From Streptacidiphilus sp. P02-A3a (GTDB lineage: Bacteria > Actinomycetota > Actinomycetes > Streptomycetales > Streptomycetaceae): a DNA stretch of 64,000 bases. Of the stretch, positions 1 to 8,084 are shown in pieces (the stretch's first letter is position 1; the number at the start of each line of letters is the position of its first letter). The notes beneath the pieces were generated by a model that saw only the letters and a list, made by a program, of their open reading frames with translations, was not told the DNA's origin and searched no databases. The stretch is taken from contig NZ_CP048289.1 of the NCBI RefSeq assembly GCF_014084105.1, positions 2,365,922-2,429,921 of the forward strand, in the 5' to 3' direction. A program made the position numbers and the translations under genes.

Positions 1-1266
1 GAACGACAGCGGGGAGATGATCTGCCCGGCGGGCAGCCGGTACGGGCGCTCCCGGTCCGGCAGCTGCCGCCGCAGCACCCCGTACGCCAGCGGCGCGCCC
101 GCGTACATGAGCACGCTGGCCGAGGTGATGAAGCTGACCAGCTGCTGCCAGCTGGGGAACGGCAGGAAGCAGACCACCCCGGCGACGAAGGAGATGACCA
201 GTCCGAACCAGGGCACCCCGCGCCGGTCGGTCCGCTCGAACAGCTGCGGGGTGTACCCGTTGCGGCTCAGGCCGTAGGAGATGCGCGAGGTGGAGGTGGT
301 GTAGATGAGCGCGGTCCCGGCGGGGGAGACGATGGCGTCCAGGTAGAGGATCCAGGCCAGCCAGCCGAGGCCGATGACGGTGGCCAGCCCGGCGAACGGG
401 CCGCTGATGCCCGGGTAGTCGAGCGCGCCCCAGCCGTGGGCGAAGGCCGAGCGCGGCAGCGCGGCGATGTAGACCACCTGGAGCGCGGTGTAGATGACCG
501 CGCCGATGGTCACCGAGCCGAGCACCGCGCGCGGGATGTCGCGCTTGGGGTTGCGGCTCTCGCCGGACAGCTGGATCGCCTGCTCGAAGCCGAGCAGCGC
601 GAAGATGATGCCGCTGGTGCTGATCGCGGTCAGCACGCCCTTGGCGCCGAACGGGGCGAAGCCCTTCGAGGTGAAGTTGCTGCCGTGGAAGTGGGTGATC
701 GCCAGCACGAAGATGGTGAACAGCGGGATCGCGATCTTCCACCAGGTGGCCGCGCTGTTGGTGCGCGCCAGCAGCCGGACGCCGAGGAAGTTCACCGCGA
801 CGAAGACCGCCATCAGCCCCACCGCCACCGCCAGTCCGGAGTGGGTCAGCGTGGAGTCGGCCTTCTGGAAGCCGTCCGCCCAGGACCAGTGCCGGGCGTA
901 GCCGATCATGGCCTGGACCTCGATCGGCGCCACGGTCACCGCCTGGAGCCAGGAGAACCAGCCGAAGGACATCCCGGCCAGTCCGCCGAAGGTGTAGTGC
1001 GGATAGCGCGCGGTGCCGCCGGCGACCGGGAACATGCCGCCGAGTTCGGCGTGCACCAGGGCCAGCAGCACGACCGCGACCGCGCCGATGGCCCAGGAGA
1101 TGACCGCCGAGGGTCCGGCGACCACCACCGCCTTCTGCGCGCCGAACAGCCAGCCGGATCCGATGATGGATCCGACGGACGCCCACATCAGTCCGATGAG
1201 GCCGATTTCCCGGCGGAGATTGTGGCCGGGCACTGCGGGCGGGGACAACTGGTCAGCGGATGCCAT
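1..1266 (-). CDS. APC-family amino-acid permease (3' end outside window)
   Basis: Integral membrane amino-acid/proton symporter of the APC superfamily. The first transmembrane helix carries the glycine-rich unwound segment SVGSIIGSGWLFG, typical of APC helix 1, and hydrophobic helices follow at regular spacing. The sequence resembles aspartate:proton symporter (YveA-type) permeases, but the substrate is a family-level inference. Translation starts at an ATG at 1266 reading leftwards; 422 codons are present and the C-terminus lies beyond the left edge. It is transcribed away from the tRNA-Leu gene and is preceded by about 420 bp of non-coding DNA with an AT-rich palindrome. Confidence 0.85.
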   Translation of the reverse strand, partial: MASADQLSPPAVPGHNLRREIGLIGLMWASVGSIIGSGWLFGAQKAVVVAGPSAVISWAIGAVAVVLLALVHAELGGMFPVAGGTARYPHYTFGGLAGMSFGWFSWLQAVTVAPIEVQAMIGYARHWSWADGFQKADSTLTHSGLAVAVGLMAVFVAVNFLGVRLLARTNSAATWWKIAIPLFTIFVLAITHFHGSNFTSKGFAPFGAKGVLTAISTSGIIFALLGFEQAIQLSGESRNPKRDIPRAVLGSVTIGAVIYTALQVVYIAALPRSAFAHGWGALDYPGISGPFAGLATVIGLGWLAWILYLDAIVSPAGTALIYTTSTSRISYGLSRNGYTPQLFERTDRRGVPWFGLVISFVAGVVCFLPFPSWQQLVSFITSASVLMYAGAPLAYGVLRRQLPDRERPYRLPAGQIISPLSF

Positions 1267-1688
1267 GGGTGAGCGCCTCTCGAATCCGGGGCAGGCCTGA
1301 GAGTTGCCTGGGAGATGACTTGCAGATTACCCTCGCGCGTTGATTCTGACGATGAATAGATGCGTTCGAATGGGTGCGCCGGACACGCGTGCGATCGGGT
1401 ATCACCGCTGGTCCGGGGATGGTGCGGGGCGGGCGGCGGGGAATGCGCGGGCGATCGGGAGAGTCCGGCGGGAGCGCGTGCCGAAAATACTGGATCTACT
1501 CATTTATATTGAATGACAATATGCTCGAACTGGCGCGCGGCAGGGAACTGCTCGGATGTTCGCCGGGGTTCGCCGGGCGGCGCGCCTGCCCGGCGCGGGG
1601 CAGCGCGGTGCCTCGGGCGGGGAGGGAGGGGGGCCGTGCGCGGAGCGCCGCGCTCGGGCGGACGCGCTCACGAGGAGGGCAAGCTGGG
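1267..1688. other. Intergenic region upstream of the permease
   Basis: No convincing gene is seen here on either strand. The right part (about 1490-1530) is strikingly AT-rich for this genome and holds the palindrome listed separately. Near 1295-1310 the minus strand reads CAACTCTCAGGC, which recalls the 3' end of a glycine riboswitch aptamer, but the rest of that fold is not recognisable. Confidence 0.5.
1506..1522. promoter_or_regulatory. AT-rich inverted repeat, possible operator
   Basis: Perfect inverted repeat ATATTG-N5-CAATAT in a short AT-rich island between the permease gene and tRNA-Leu. Base composition and symmetry suggest a regulator-binding site or promoter element for the permease transcript. 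No matching regulator is adjacent. Confidence 0.35.
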
Positions 1689-1772
1689 TGCCGGGTGCGG
1701 GACTTGAACCCGCACGCCCTTTCAGGCAATCGCTTTTGAGGCGATCATGTCTGCCGATTCCATCAACCCGGC
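1689..1772 (-). tRNA. tRNA-Leu (anticodon CAA)
   Basis: The minus strand folds as a class II tRNA. The acceptor GCCGGGT pairs with ACCCGGC, followed by discriminator A. The anticodon stem ATCGC/GCGAT encloses the loop CTCAAAA with anticodon CAA. A long variable arm follows, and the T stem GCGGG/CCCGC encloses TTCAAGT. The long variable arm and the anticodon identify leucine, reading UUG codons. The 3' CCA is not encoded (the next bases are CCC), as is common in actinobacteria. Confidence 0.95.
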
Positions 1773-1862
1773 GGGGTGCCAGGTCAGAGTACCGTGTCGG
1801 GGTCGATTCGTGCAGCTGGGTAGGCTCATTCAAGCAACCCCCGCGCCCACACGAGGAGCATC

Positions 1863-2534
1863 GTGACCGCCGCCACCGACGAGCAGCCCGAGCAGCCCGA
1901 GCAGCACGTCCCGCCGACGACGACCCGGGTCGTCATCGCCGAGGACGAGGCGCTGATCCGCCTGGACCTCAAGGAGATGCTGGAAGAGGAGGGCTACACC
2001 GTCGTCGGCGAGGCCGGTGACGGCGCCGAGGCCGTGCGGCTCGCCACCGAGCTCCGGCCCGACCTGGTCATCCTGGACGTGAAGATGCCGATCCTGGACG
2101 GTCTCTCCGCCGCCGAGCAGATCCACGAGGCGCACATCGCGCCGACGCTGATGCTCACCGCCTTCTCCCAGCGCGAGCTGGTCGACCGGGCCCGCGACGC
2201 CGGGGCGATGGCCTACATCGTCAAGCCGTTCAACAAGAGCGACCTGGTCCCGGCGATCGAGATGGCGGTCTCCCGCTACAGCGAGATCCGGGCACTGGAG
2301 TCGGAGATCGCCGACCTGAGCCTGCGACTGGACACCCGCAAGCTGGTCGACCGCGCCAAGAGCGTGCTGCAGACCAAGTTCGGGCTGACCGAGCCGGCCG
2401 CCTTCCGCTGGATCCAGAAGACCTCGATGGACCGCCGGATGACCATGAAGGCCGTCGCCGAGGCGGTCATCGAGGAGGGCGCGGCCCAGGACGCCAAGAA
2501 GAAGGCCGCCCAGGAGCAGGCCGCCACGGACTGA
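1863..2534 (+). CDS. pdtaR: PdtaR-like response regulator with ANTAR RNA-binding domain
   Basis: Two-component response regulator of 223 aa. Residues about 20-140 form a receiver domain with the acidic pocket (AEDEALIR), phospho-acceptor Asp in VILDVKMP and the conserved Lys in YIVKPF. The C-terminal part, about 150-210, is an ANTAR domain that in this family binds paired hexaloop RNA hairpins and acts as a transcription antiterminator. It matches the mycobacterial PdtaR (Rv1626) type, whose sensor PdtaS is encoded elsewhere. A lysine/glutamine-rich tail follows. The GTG start at 1863 is chosen because AGGAG lies just upstream. Confidence 0.93.
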   Translation: MTAATDEQPEQPEQHVPPTTTRVVIAEDEALIRLDLKEMLEEEGYTVVGEAGDGAEAVRLATELRPDLVILDVKMPILDGLSAAEQIHEAHIAPTLMLTAFSQRELVDRARDAGAMAYIVKPFNKSDLVPAIEMAVSRYSEIRALESEIADLSLRLDTRKLVDRAKSVLQTKFGLTEPAAFRWIQKTSMDRRMTMKAVAEAVIEEGAAQDAKKKAAQEQAATD

Positions 2535-2585
2535 GCCGCGGTGGTTCCGCGGCGGTTCGGCGGCGGTCGCTCGGGGCGGGAACGC

Positions 2586-3323
2586 TCAGGGCGGGAAGAC
2601 GCCGCTGTTCGACGCCGTCGGCGGGAAGGGCCCGCCGAAGCCCGGCGTGCCCTGGCAGGCCCGGGCCAGCGCGCTGTGCATGGCCAGGATGTACGGGTCG
2701 CCCAGGACCTCGGCCTGGGTCTGCGTGGCCCGGCCGCTGGCCACGGTCAGCAGCAGCACCGGGTAGGCGTCGTCCGGCGGGATCACCGCGCAGTCGCTCA
2801 CGGTGGCCCGCAGGCTGAGCGTGACCGGGCGCTCGGGCCGGACGGTCAGCGGCAGGCCGGGCGGCGGCGCCAGGGACATCCCCAGGTAGCCCTGGCTGAT
2901 CTGTTCGATCGTCAGCGGGGCGGTGCCGCGGTCGCCGACGGTGATCCGGATGCTGAACTCGCTGCCGCTCTGCCCGCTGCCCGCGCCCATGCCGAGGAAG
3001 TGGACGTCGGTCAGCTCGCCCGGGGGCGGTGGCGGCGGGACCGGCGGGTGCCGGTCCAGGGCCGGCAGGCCGAACGCGGCGGCCACGGCCAGGGCCAGCA
3101 GCGCCACCGCGGTCCGGCGGCGGCCCCGGCCGAGCGACCGCCACCAGGCGCCGAGCCGCAGCTCGGCCGGGCCCGGGTCGGTGCCGCCGGTCGAGATGTC
3201 CGGCGGGGCGAGGCCGTCGGCGAGGTCGCCGTCGGCGGATGGGTCGGCGGAGGGGTGGTCCGCCGTCAACTCGACCGGACCCACCTCGCCGACGCGTTCG
3301 GGGGGTTCTCGCCCGACGCTCAT
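2586..3323 (-). CDS. Membrane-anchored protein of unknown function
   Basis: A 245-aa protein with an acidic, disordered N-terminus of about 60 residues, a basic RRSLGRGRRR segment, one hydrophobic helix (TAVALLALAVAAAFGLPAL), a proline run and an extracellular domain of about 150 residues rich in beta-type sequence. I do not recognise the outer domain. The start at 3323 is preferred over an in-frame upstream codon at 3347 because GGGGGAGG lies directly before it. It converges with pdtaR, leaving about 50 bp between the stops. Confidence 0.7.
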   Translation of the reverse strand: MSVGREPPERVGEVGPVELTADHPSADPSADGDLADGLAPPDISTGGTDPGPAELRLGAWWRSLGRGRRRTAVALLALAVAAAFGLPALDRHPPVPPPPPPGELTDVHFLGMGAGSGQSGSEFSIRITVGDRGTAPLTIEQISQGYLGMSLAPPPGLPLTVRPERPVTLSLRATVSDCAVIPPDDAYPVLLLTVASGRATQTQAEVLGDPYILAMHSALARACQGTPGFGGPFPPTASNSGVFPP

Positions 3324-3399
3324 CGCAGCCTCCCCCGCTCGGATCACCGCACCCAGTCATACCGGAGGACCGGCCCCGGCTCCAGAGGGCCTGCGCCGC

Positions 3400-3864
3400 T
3401 CAGGCGTCGCGGAGCATGCAGGTCAGTCGGCAGCTGGTGATCCGGCGGCCCTGGTCGTCGGTGATCGCGACCTCGTAGGTGGCCGCGGTGCGGCCCCGGA
3501 AGACAGCCGTGGCGACCCCGGTGACCAGCCCGGAGGTCGCCGAGCGGTGGTGCGTCGCGTTGAGGTCCACGCCGACCGCGTAGCGGCCGGGACCGGCGTG
3601 CAGCATCGCGCCGATCGACCCCAGGGTCTCGGCCAGCGCCGCCGACGCCCCGCCGTGCAGCAGCCCGTACGGCTGCTGGTTGCCCTCGACCGGCATGGTG
3701 CCGACCACCCGTTCCGGGGAGGCCTCGACGATCTTGATCCCGAGCTGGTCGCCGAGCTTGCCGCCGGAGAAGGTGCTCGGGGCGACGCCCAGCTTGGTGT
3801 ACTGGTCCAGCACCTCCTGCGGGACGTTGAGGGCGGGGGCGGGTGCGGGCTGCTGCTCGGACAT
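3400..3864 (-). CDS. PaaI-type hotdog-fold thioesterase
   Basis: A 154-aa cytoplasmic acyl-CoA thioesterase of the PaaI/YbgC hotdog class. The segment YGLLHGGASAALAETLGS is the family motif, with HGG at the substrate site and a central helix. The downstream strands GYAV-like and ATHHRSA are also typical. The substrate (phenylacetyl-type or other acyl-CoA) cannot be read from sequence. It lies divergently from polA with about 170 bp between the two starts, a conserved-looking neighbourhood in streptomycetes. Confidence 0.88.
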   Translation of the reverse strand: MSEQQPAPAPALNVPQEVLDQYTKLGVAPSTFSGGKLGDQLGIKIVEASPERVVGTMPVEGNQQPYGLLHGGASAALAETLGSIGAMLHAGPGRYAVGVDLNATHHRSATSGLVTGVATAVFRGRTAATYEVAITDDQGRRITSCRLTCMLRDA

Positions 3865-4033
3865 GCTGCTCCTGTACGTCTGCGTCCCATCCGGGAGGGC
3901 CGATCCTGAACGATCGTACGACCCGGCGTCCGGCGGGCCGGTGTCAGGGAGCCCGGCTGTCAGTGCGGGGCCATAGGATTTCGTCCGGAATCAGCGCAGG
4001 GTGCGGTGTCGGGCGCAGGAAGCGGTGGCGGTT

Positions 4034-6778
4034 ATGGCAGGCAAGGGTTCGGGCAAGGGCGAGCAGGGGCGGCCGAGGCTGCTGCTGCTCGACGGCCACT
4101 CCATGGCGTACCGGGCGTTCTACGCCTTCCCGGCCGAGAACTTCGCGACCTCCACCGGTCAGCCGACCAACGCCGTCTACGGCTTCGCCTCGATGCTGGC
4201 CAACATCCTGCGGGACGAGACCCCGACCCACTTCGCGGTCGCCTTCGACGTCTCCCGGAAGACCTTCCGGGCCGGGATCTACCCGGAGTACAAGGCCACC
4301 CGCTCGGCCTCGCCGGACGAGTTCCGCGGCCAGGTCGAGCTGGTCGGCGAGCTGCTGGACGCGATGCGGGTGCCGCACCTGCGGCTGGCCGAGTTCGAGG
4401 CGGACGACATCATCGCCACCCTCGCCACCCGGGCCGCGGCCGAGGGCTTCGAGGTGCTGATCCTCACCGGCGACCGGGACGCGCTGCAACTGGTCACCGA
4501 GGACGTCACGGTGCTCTACCCGACCAAGGGCGTCTCCGAGATGACCCGCTACACGCCGGAGAAGGTCTTCGAGAAGTACGGCGTGACCCCGGCGCAGTAC
4601 CCGGACCTGGCGGCGCTGCGCGGCGACCCGTCGGACAACCTGCCGGGCATCCCCGGGGTGGGCGAGAAGACCGCCGCCAAGTGGATCGGCCAGTACGGCT
4701 CGTTCCAGGAGCTGGTGGCGCACGCCGACGAGGTCAAGGGCAAGATCGGCGAGAAGCTGCGGGCCGGGCTGGACGCGGTCAAGCTCAACCGGGAGCTGAC
4801 CGAGCTGGTCCGGGACGTCGAACTGCCGCTCGGCGTGGCCGAGCTGGACCGCCGGGCCTACGACCGGGACGCCACCGTGGTGCTGCTGGACGCGCTGGAG
4901 TTCCGCAACCAGGCGCTGCGGGACCGGCTGTTCGCGGTGGACCCGGGCGCGGGCGCCGCCGACACCGACGCCGCCCCGGCGGCCGGACCGGGCGTGGAGA
5001 TCGACGGCGAGCCGCTGACCGAGCCCGGCGCGCTGGCGGCCTGGCTCGCCGAGCACGCCTCCGGCGCCGGCCGCACCGGGCTGATGGCGGACTACAGCTG
5101 GGCCCGCGGCGAGGGCCAGGTGACCGCGTTCGGGCTGGCCGCCGAGGGCGGCCCGGCCGCCTGGGCCGACCCCTCGGCGCTCGCGGAGGAGGACGAGCGG
5201 GCCTTCGCCGGCTGGCTCGCCGATCCGGAGCGGCCGAAGGCGCTGCACATCGCCAAGCAGGTGCAGCGGGCCTTCGCCGAGCACGGCTGGCGGATCGAGG
5301 GCGTGGTCTCGGACAGCGCCCTGGCCGCCTACCTGGAGAAGCCGGGGCGGCGCACCTTCGGCCTGGACGTCCTCGCCGAGGAGTACCTGGGCCGCCAGCT
5401 GGAGGCCTCGGGCCCGGCCGACAGCGGCCAGCTCGCCTTCGGCGAGGACGCCGCGGACGAGGCCGCGGCCGCCGCCCAGGCGCTGATGGTCGCCGCCCGC
5501 ACCGTGCTCGACCTGGCCGAGGTGTTCGAGGAGCGGCTCGGCAAGGACGGTGGGCTGCGGCTGATGCGGGAGCTGGAGCTGCCGATCTCGGCGCTGCTGG
5601 CCCGGATGGAGCGCTCCGGCATCGCCGCCGACGCCGACTGGCTGACCCAGCTGGAGCTCCAGTTCGGCGCGGCCGTGCAGCAGGCGGTCAAGGAGGCGCA
5701 CGAGGCGGTCGGCCACGACTTCAACCTCGGCTCGCCGAAGCAGCTCCAGGAGATCCTGTTCGGCGAGCTGGAACTGCCCAAGACCAAGAAGATCAAGACC
5801 GGCTACACCACCGACGCCGACGCGCTCACCTGGCTGGCCGCGCAGACCACGCACGAGCTGCCGGTGATCCTGCTCCGCCACCGGGACCAGACCCGGCTGC
5901 GGAGCACGGTCGAGGGCCTGATCAAGACGGTCGCGGCGGACGGCCGGATCCACACCACCTTCAACCAGATGGTGGCCGCCACCGGGCGGCTGTCCTCGAC
6001 CGACCCGAACCTGCAGAACATCCCGGTGCGCACCGAGGAGGGCCGGATGATCCGCCGGGCCTTCGTGGTCGGCGCGGGCTTCGAGTCGCTGCTGACCGCC
6101 GACTACAGCCAGATCGAGCTGCGGATCATGGCCCACCTCTCCGGGGACGAGGCGCTGCTGGCCGCCTTCGCCAGCGGCGAGGACCTGCACACCACGGTCG
6201 GCGCCCAGGTCTTCGGGGTGGAGCGGCCGCAGGTGGACGCCGAGATGCGGCGCAAGATCAAGGCCATGTCGTACGGCCTGGCGTACGGCCTGTCGGCGTT
6301 CGGGCTGTCCCAGCAGCTCGGCATCGACGCCGGTGAGGCGCGGCGGCTGATGGACACGTACTTCGAGCGCTTCGGCGGGGTGCGCGACTACCTGCGCCGG
6401 GTGGTGGACGAGGCCCGGGGCACCGGCTACACCGAGACCGTCCTCGGCCGCCGCCGCTACCTGCCGGACCTCACCAGCGACAACCGGCAGCGCCGGGAGA
6501 TGGCCGAGCGGATGGCGCTGAACGCGCCGATCCAGGGCTCGGCGGCGGACATCGTCAAGATCGCCATGCTGAAGGTGGACGCGGCCCTGGCCGCCGAGGG
6601 CCTGGCCTCGCGGATGCTGCTCCAGGTGCACGACGAGATCGTGCTGGAACTCGCCCCGGGCGAGCGCGAGCCGGTGGAGGCGCTGGTCCGGCGGGAGATG
6701 GCGGACGCCTATCCGCTGCGCGCCCCGCTGGACGTCTCGGTGGGCGTCGGCACGGACTGGGAGACCGCCGCGCACTGA
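4034..6778 (+). CDS. polA: DNA polymerase I
   Basis: Family A polymerase of 914 aa. Residues 1 to about 300 are the 5' nuclease, with acidic metal ligands (LLLLDGHS, EADDIIATL, TGDRD) and a helix-hairpin-helix (PGIPGVGEKTA). About 325-500 is the 3'-5' exonuclease fold, but the usual DxE motif is missing: the equivalent stretch reads RTGLMADYSWARG, so proofreading is probably absent. The polymerase domain has DPNLQNIPVRT, DYSQIELRI (near 690) and VHDE (865-868), which hold the catalytic Asp residues. An ATG at 4034 with AGGAAG upstream is taken as start; an in-frame GTG at 4001 is the alternative. Confidence 0.97.
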   Translation: MAGKGSGKGEQGRPRLLLLDGHSMAYRAFYAFPAENFATSTGQPTNAVYGFASMLANILRDETPTHFAVAFDVSRKTFRAGIYPEYKATRSASPDEFRGQVELVGELLDAMRVPHLRLAEFEADDIIATLATRAAAEGFEVLILTGDRDALQLVTEDVTVLYPTKGVSEMTRYTPEKVFEKYGVTPAQYPDLAALRGDPSDNLPGIPGVGEKTAAKWIGQYGSFQELVAHADEVKGKIGEKLRAGLDAVKLNRELTELVRDVELPLGVAELDRRAYDRDATVVLLDALEFRNQALRDRLFAVDPGAGAADTDAAPAAGPGVEIDGEPLTEPGALAAWLAEHASGAGRTGLMADYSWARGEGQVTAFGLAAEGGPAAWADPSALAEEDERAFAGWLADPERPKALHIAKQVQRAFAEHGWRIEGVVSDSALAAYLEKPGRRTFGLDVLAEEYLGRQLEASGPADSGQLAFGEDAADEAAAAAQALMVAARTVLDLAEVFEERLGKDGGLRLMRELELPISALLARMERSGIAADADWLTQLELQFGAAVQQAVKEAHEAVGHDFNLGSPKQLQEILFGELELPKTKKIKTGYTTDADALTWLAAQTTHELPVILLRHRDQTRLRSTVEGLIKTVAADGRIHTTFNQMVAATGRLSSTDPNLQNIPVRTEEGRMIRRAFVVGAGFESLLTADYSQIELRIMAHLSGDEALLAAFASGEDLHTTVGAQVFGVERPQVDAEMRRKIKAMSYGLAYGLSAFGLSQQLGIDAGEARRLMDTYFERFGGVRDYLRRVVDEARGTGYTETVLGRRRYLPDLTSDNRQRREMAERMALNAPIQGSAADIVKIAMLKVDAALAAEGLASRMLLQVHDEIVLELAPGEREPVEALVRREMADAYPLRAPLDVSVGVGTDWETAAH

Positions 6779-6799
6779 CCGCGCCCCGCCGACAGCGGA

Positions 6800-6827
6800 G
6801 GGCCGCGCCGGGGGACCGGCGCGGCCC
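6800..6827. terminator. Bidirectional terminator between polA and methyltransferase
   Basis: GC-rich hairpin with a perfect 12-bp stem (GGGCCGCGCCGG / CCGGCGCGGCCC) and a 4-base loop between two convergent genes. No U tract is present, which is usual for streptomycete terminators. Confidence 0.7.
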
Positions 6828-6840
6828 CGCAGCGGTCGGC

Positions 6841-7698
6841 TCAGTCGCGTCGGCAGACGAAGACCGCGGTGCCGGGCAGGTGCCTGCCGCGCAGCGGGCT
6901 CCAGCCGCCCCACTCCTGGGTGAGCCCGGGCGGCCACTCCGGCTCGACCAGGTCCAGCAGCCGGAACCCGGCCGCGTTCAGCTCCCGCACCCGGTCGCCC
7001 AGGGTGCGGTGGTGCTCCACGTACACGGCCCGGCCCTGCTCGTCCTGCTCCACGTACGGGGTGCGGTCGAAGTAGGAGGCGGTCGCGGTCAGTCCCTCGG
7101 GCCCCGGCTCGTCCGGGAAGGCCCAGCGGACCGGGTGGGTGACCGAGAAGACCCAGCGCCCGCCCGGCTTCAGCACCCGGTGCACCTCGCGCATGATCCG
7201 CCCGGTGTCGGCGGCGAAGGGCACCGCGCCGTAGGCGGAGCAGGCCAGGTCGAAGGCCGCGTCGGCGAAGGGCAGCACCGTCGCGTCGGCCTGGACCAGC
7301 GGGACCGGGGTCCGGCCCAGGCCCAGGTCGATCCGCAGCGAGTGCTGTAGCTGGCGGTGCGACAGGTCCAGCGCGACCGGGTGCGCGCCCCGGTCCGCCA
7401 GCCAGCGGGAGCACTGGGCGGCGCCGGCGCCGATCTCCAGCACCCGCCGGCCGCGCAGCGCGGCCGGGTCGCCGAGCAGTCGGGCCTCGGCCTCGTCCAG
7501 GCCCTCGGGGCACCAGACGAAGCGCGCGTCGCCGAGGAAGGCGCCGTGCTCGTCCTGGTAGTCGTCGGCGTTGCGGTCCCACCAGTGGCGGTTGGCGCGG
7601 CTGCTCTCTCCGGTGTCCGCCTCGCGGCGGACGGCCTCGGTGTCGTCGTCGGTTTCGTCGTCTTCGGCAGCGCGGGGGGCTGCGGTGTACTCGCTCAT
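6841..7698 (-). CDS. Class I SAM-dependent methyltransferase
   Basis: A 285-aa protein with a Rossmann-fold methyltransferase domain. Motif I is VLEIGAGAAQCSRWL, the acidic residue ending strand 2 is in HPVALDLSH, and motif IV/post-I is FDLACSAYGAVPF followed by EVHRVLKPGGRWVFSV. This is the UbiE/Methyltransf_11 pattern. An acidic N-terminal extension of about 30 residues precedes it. The methyl acceptor is unknown. The ATG at 7698 is chosen because similarity to the family begins soon after; in-frame upstream codons give only low-complexity sequence. Confidence 0.85.
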   Translation of the reverse strand: MSEYTAAPRAAEDDETDDDTEAVRREADTGESSRANRHWWDRNADDYQDEHGAFLGDARFVWCPEGLDEAEARLLGDPAALRGRRVLEIGAGAAQCSRWLADRGAHPVALDLSHRQLQHSLRIDLGLGRTPVPLVQADATVLPFADAAFDLACSAYGAVPFAADTGRIMREVHRVLKPGGRWVFSVTHPVRWAFPDEPGPEGLTATASYFDRTPYVEQDEQGRAVYVEHHRTLGDRVRELNAAGFRLLDLVEPEWPPGLTQEWGGWSPLRGRHLPGTAVFVCRRD

Positions 7699-8084
7699 CC
7701 CGCAGTAGCGTAACCTTGGCGCAGTAGCGTCGGGCATCGTCGGGGACGAGGGTGTTCGGCTGTCGACGGGTGTCGGACCCGTCCCGCTCGACCGGCCCCG
7801 CCGGTCCGTGCGGGCCCTTCCGCCCTGCGGCATCCCGCATTGACCGTGCACGGCTGTACCCGTATGCTACAAGTTGCGCTGCGGGCCTGCGCGCCTCGGA
7901 CGGAGCAGGTCGCGCTCGCATCTGTTGAAGACCCCACAGTCATTGCCAGGGGTATCGACTGTCCAGGGATGTTCCGGACAGTGGATACACCGGCTCCGGC
8001 CTGTCTGGTCCTTGGTGGAGCGATAGCGGGTTCCCGGCGTAGTAGTACCTACGACTTCATGTCCGTACCGGAGCCCTTTTCCTA
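7699..8084 (+). other. rpsA leader and divergent intergenic region
   Basis: 386 bp between the divergent methyltransferase and rpsA. It holds the rpsA promoter listed next and an inferred 5' untranslated leader of about 210 nt. An open frame of 81 codons runs through it in phase with nothing recognisable; I treat it as untranslated leader. No riboswitch was recognised. Confidence 0.5.
7840..7868 (+). promoter_or_regulatory. Promoter of rpsA, HrdB type
   Basis: TTGACC at 7840-7845 and TATGCT at 7863-7868 with a 17-bp spacer match the consensus for the housekeeping sigma factor. Transcription should begin near 7875, giving a leader of about 210 nt before rpsA, room for the translational autoregulation known for S1 in other bacteria. 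Confidence 0.75.

Noticed and set aside
436-1272. Long plus-strand frames opposite the permease
   Set aside because: Compositionally biased (His/Arg/Asp/Glu) with no family signature; the opposite strand encodes a clear APC transporter.
1267-1330. Glycine-riboswitch-like fragment (CAACTCTCAGGC) upstream of the permease on the minus strand
   Set aside because: Only the terminal motif is present; the paired GAGAG and the conserved core of either aptamer could not be found.
3944-7921. Very long open frame antisense to polA and the methyltransferase
   Set aside because: It is a mirror of GC-rich codon usage. The polA strand carries all catalytic motifs, while the antisense product is low-complexity Arg/Gly/Val-rich.
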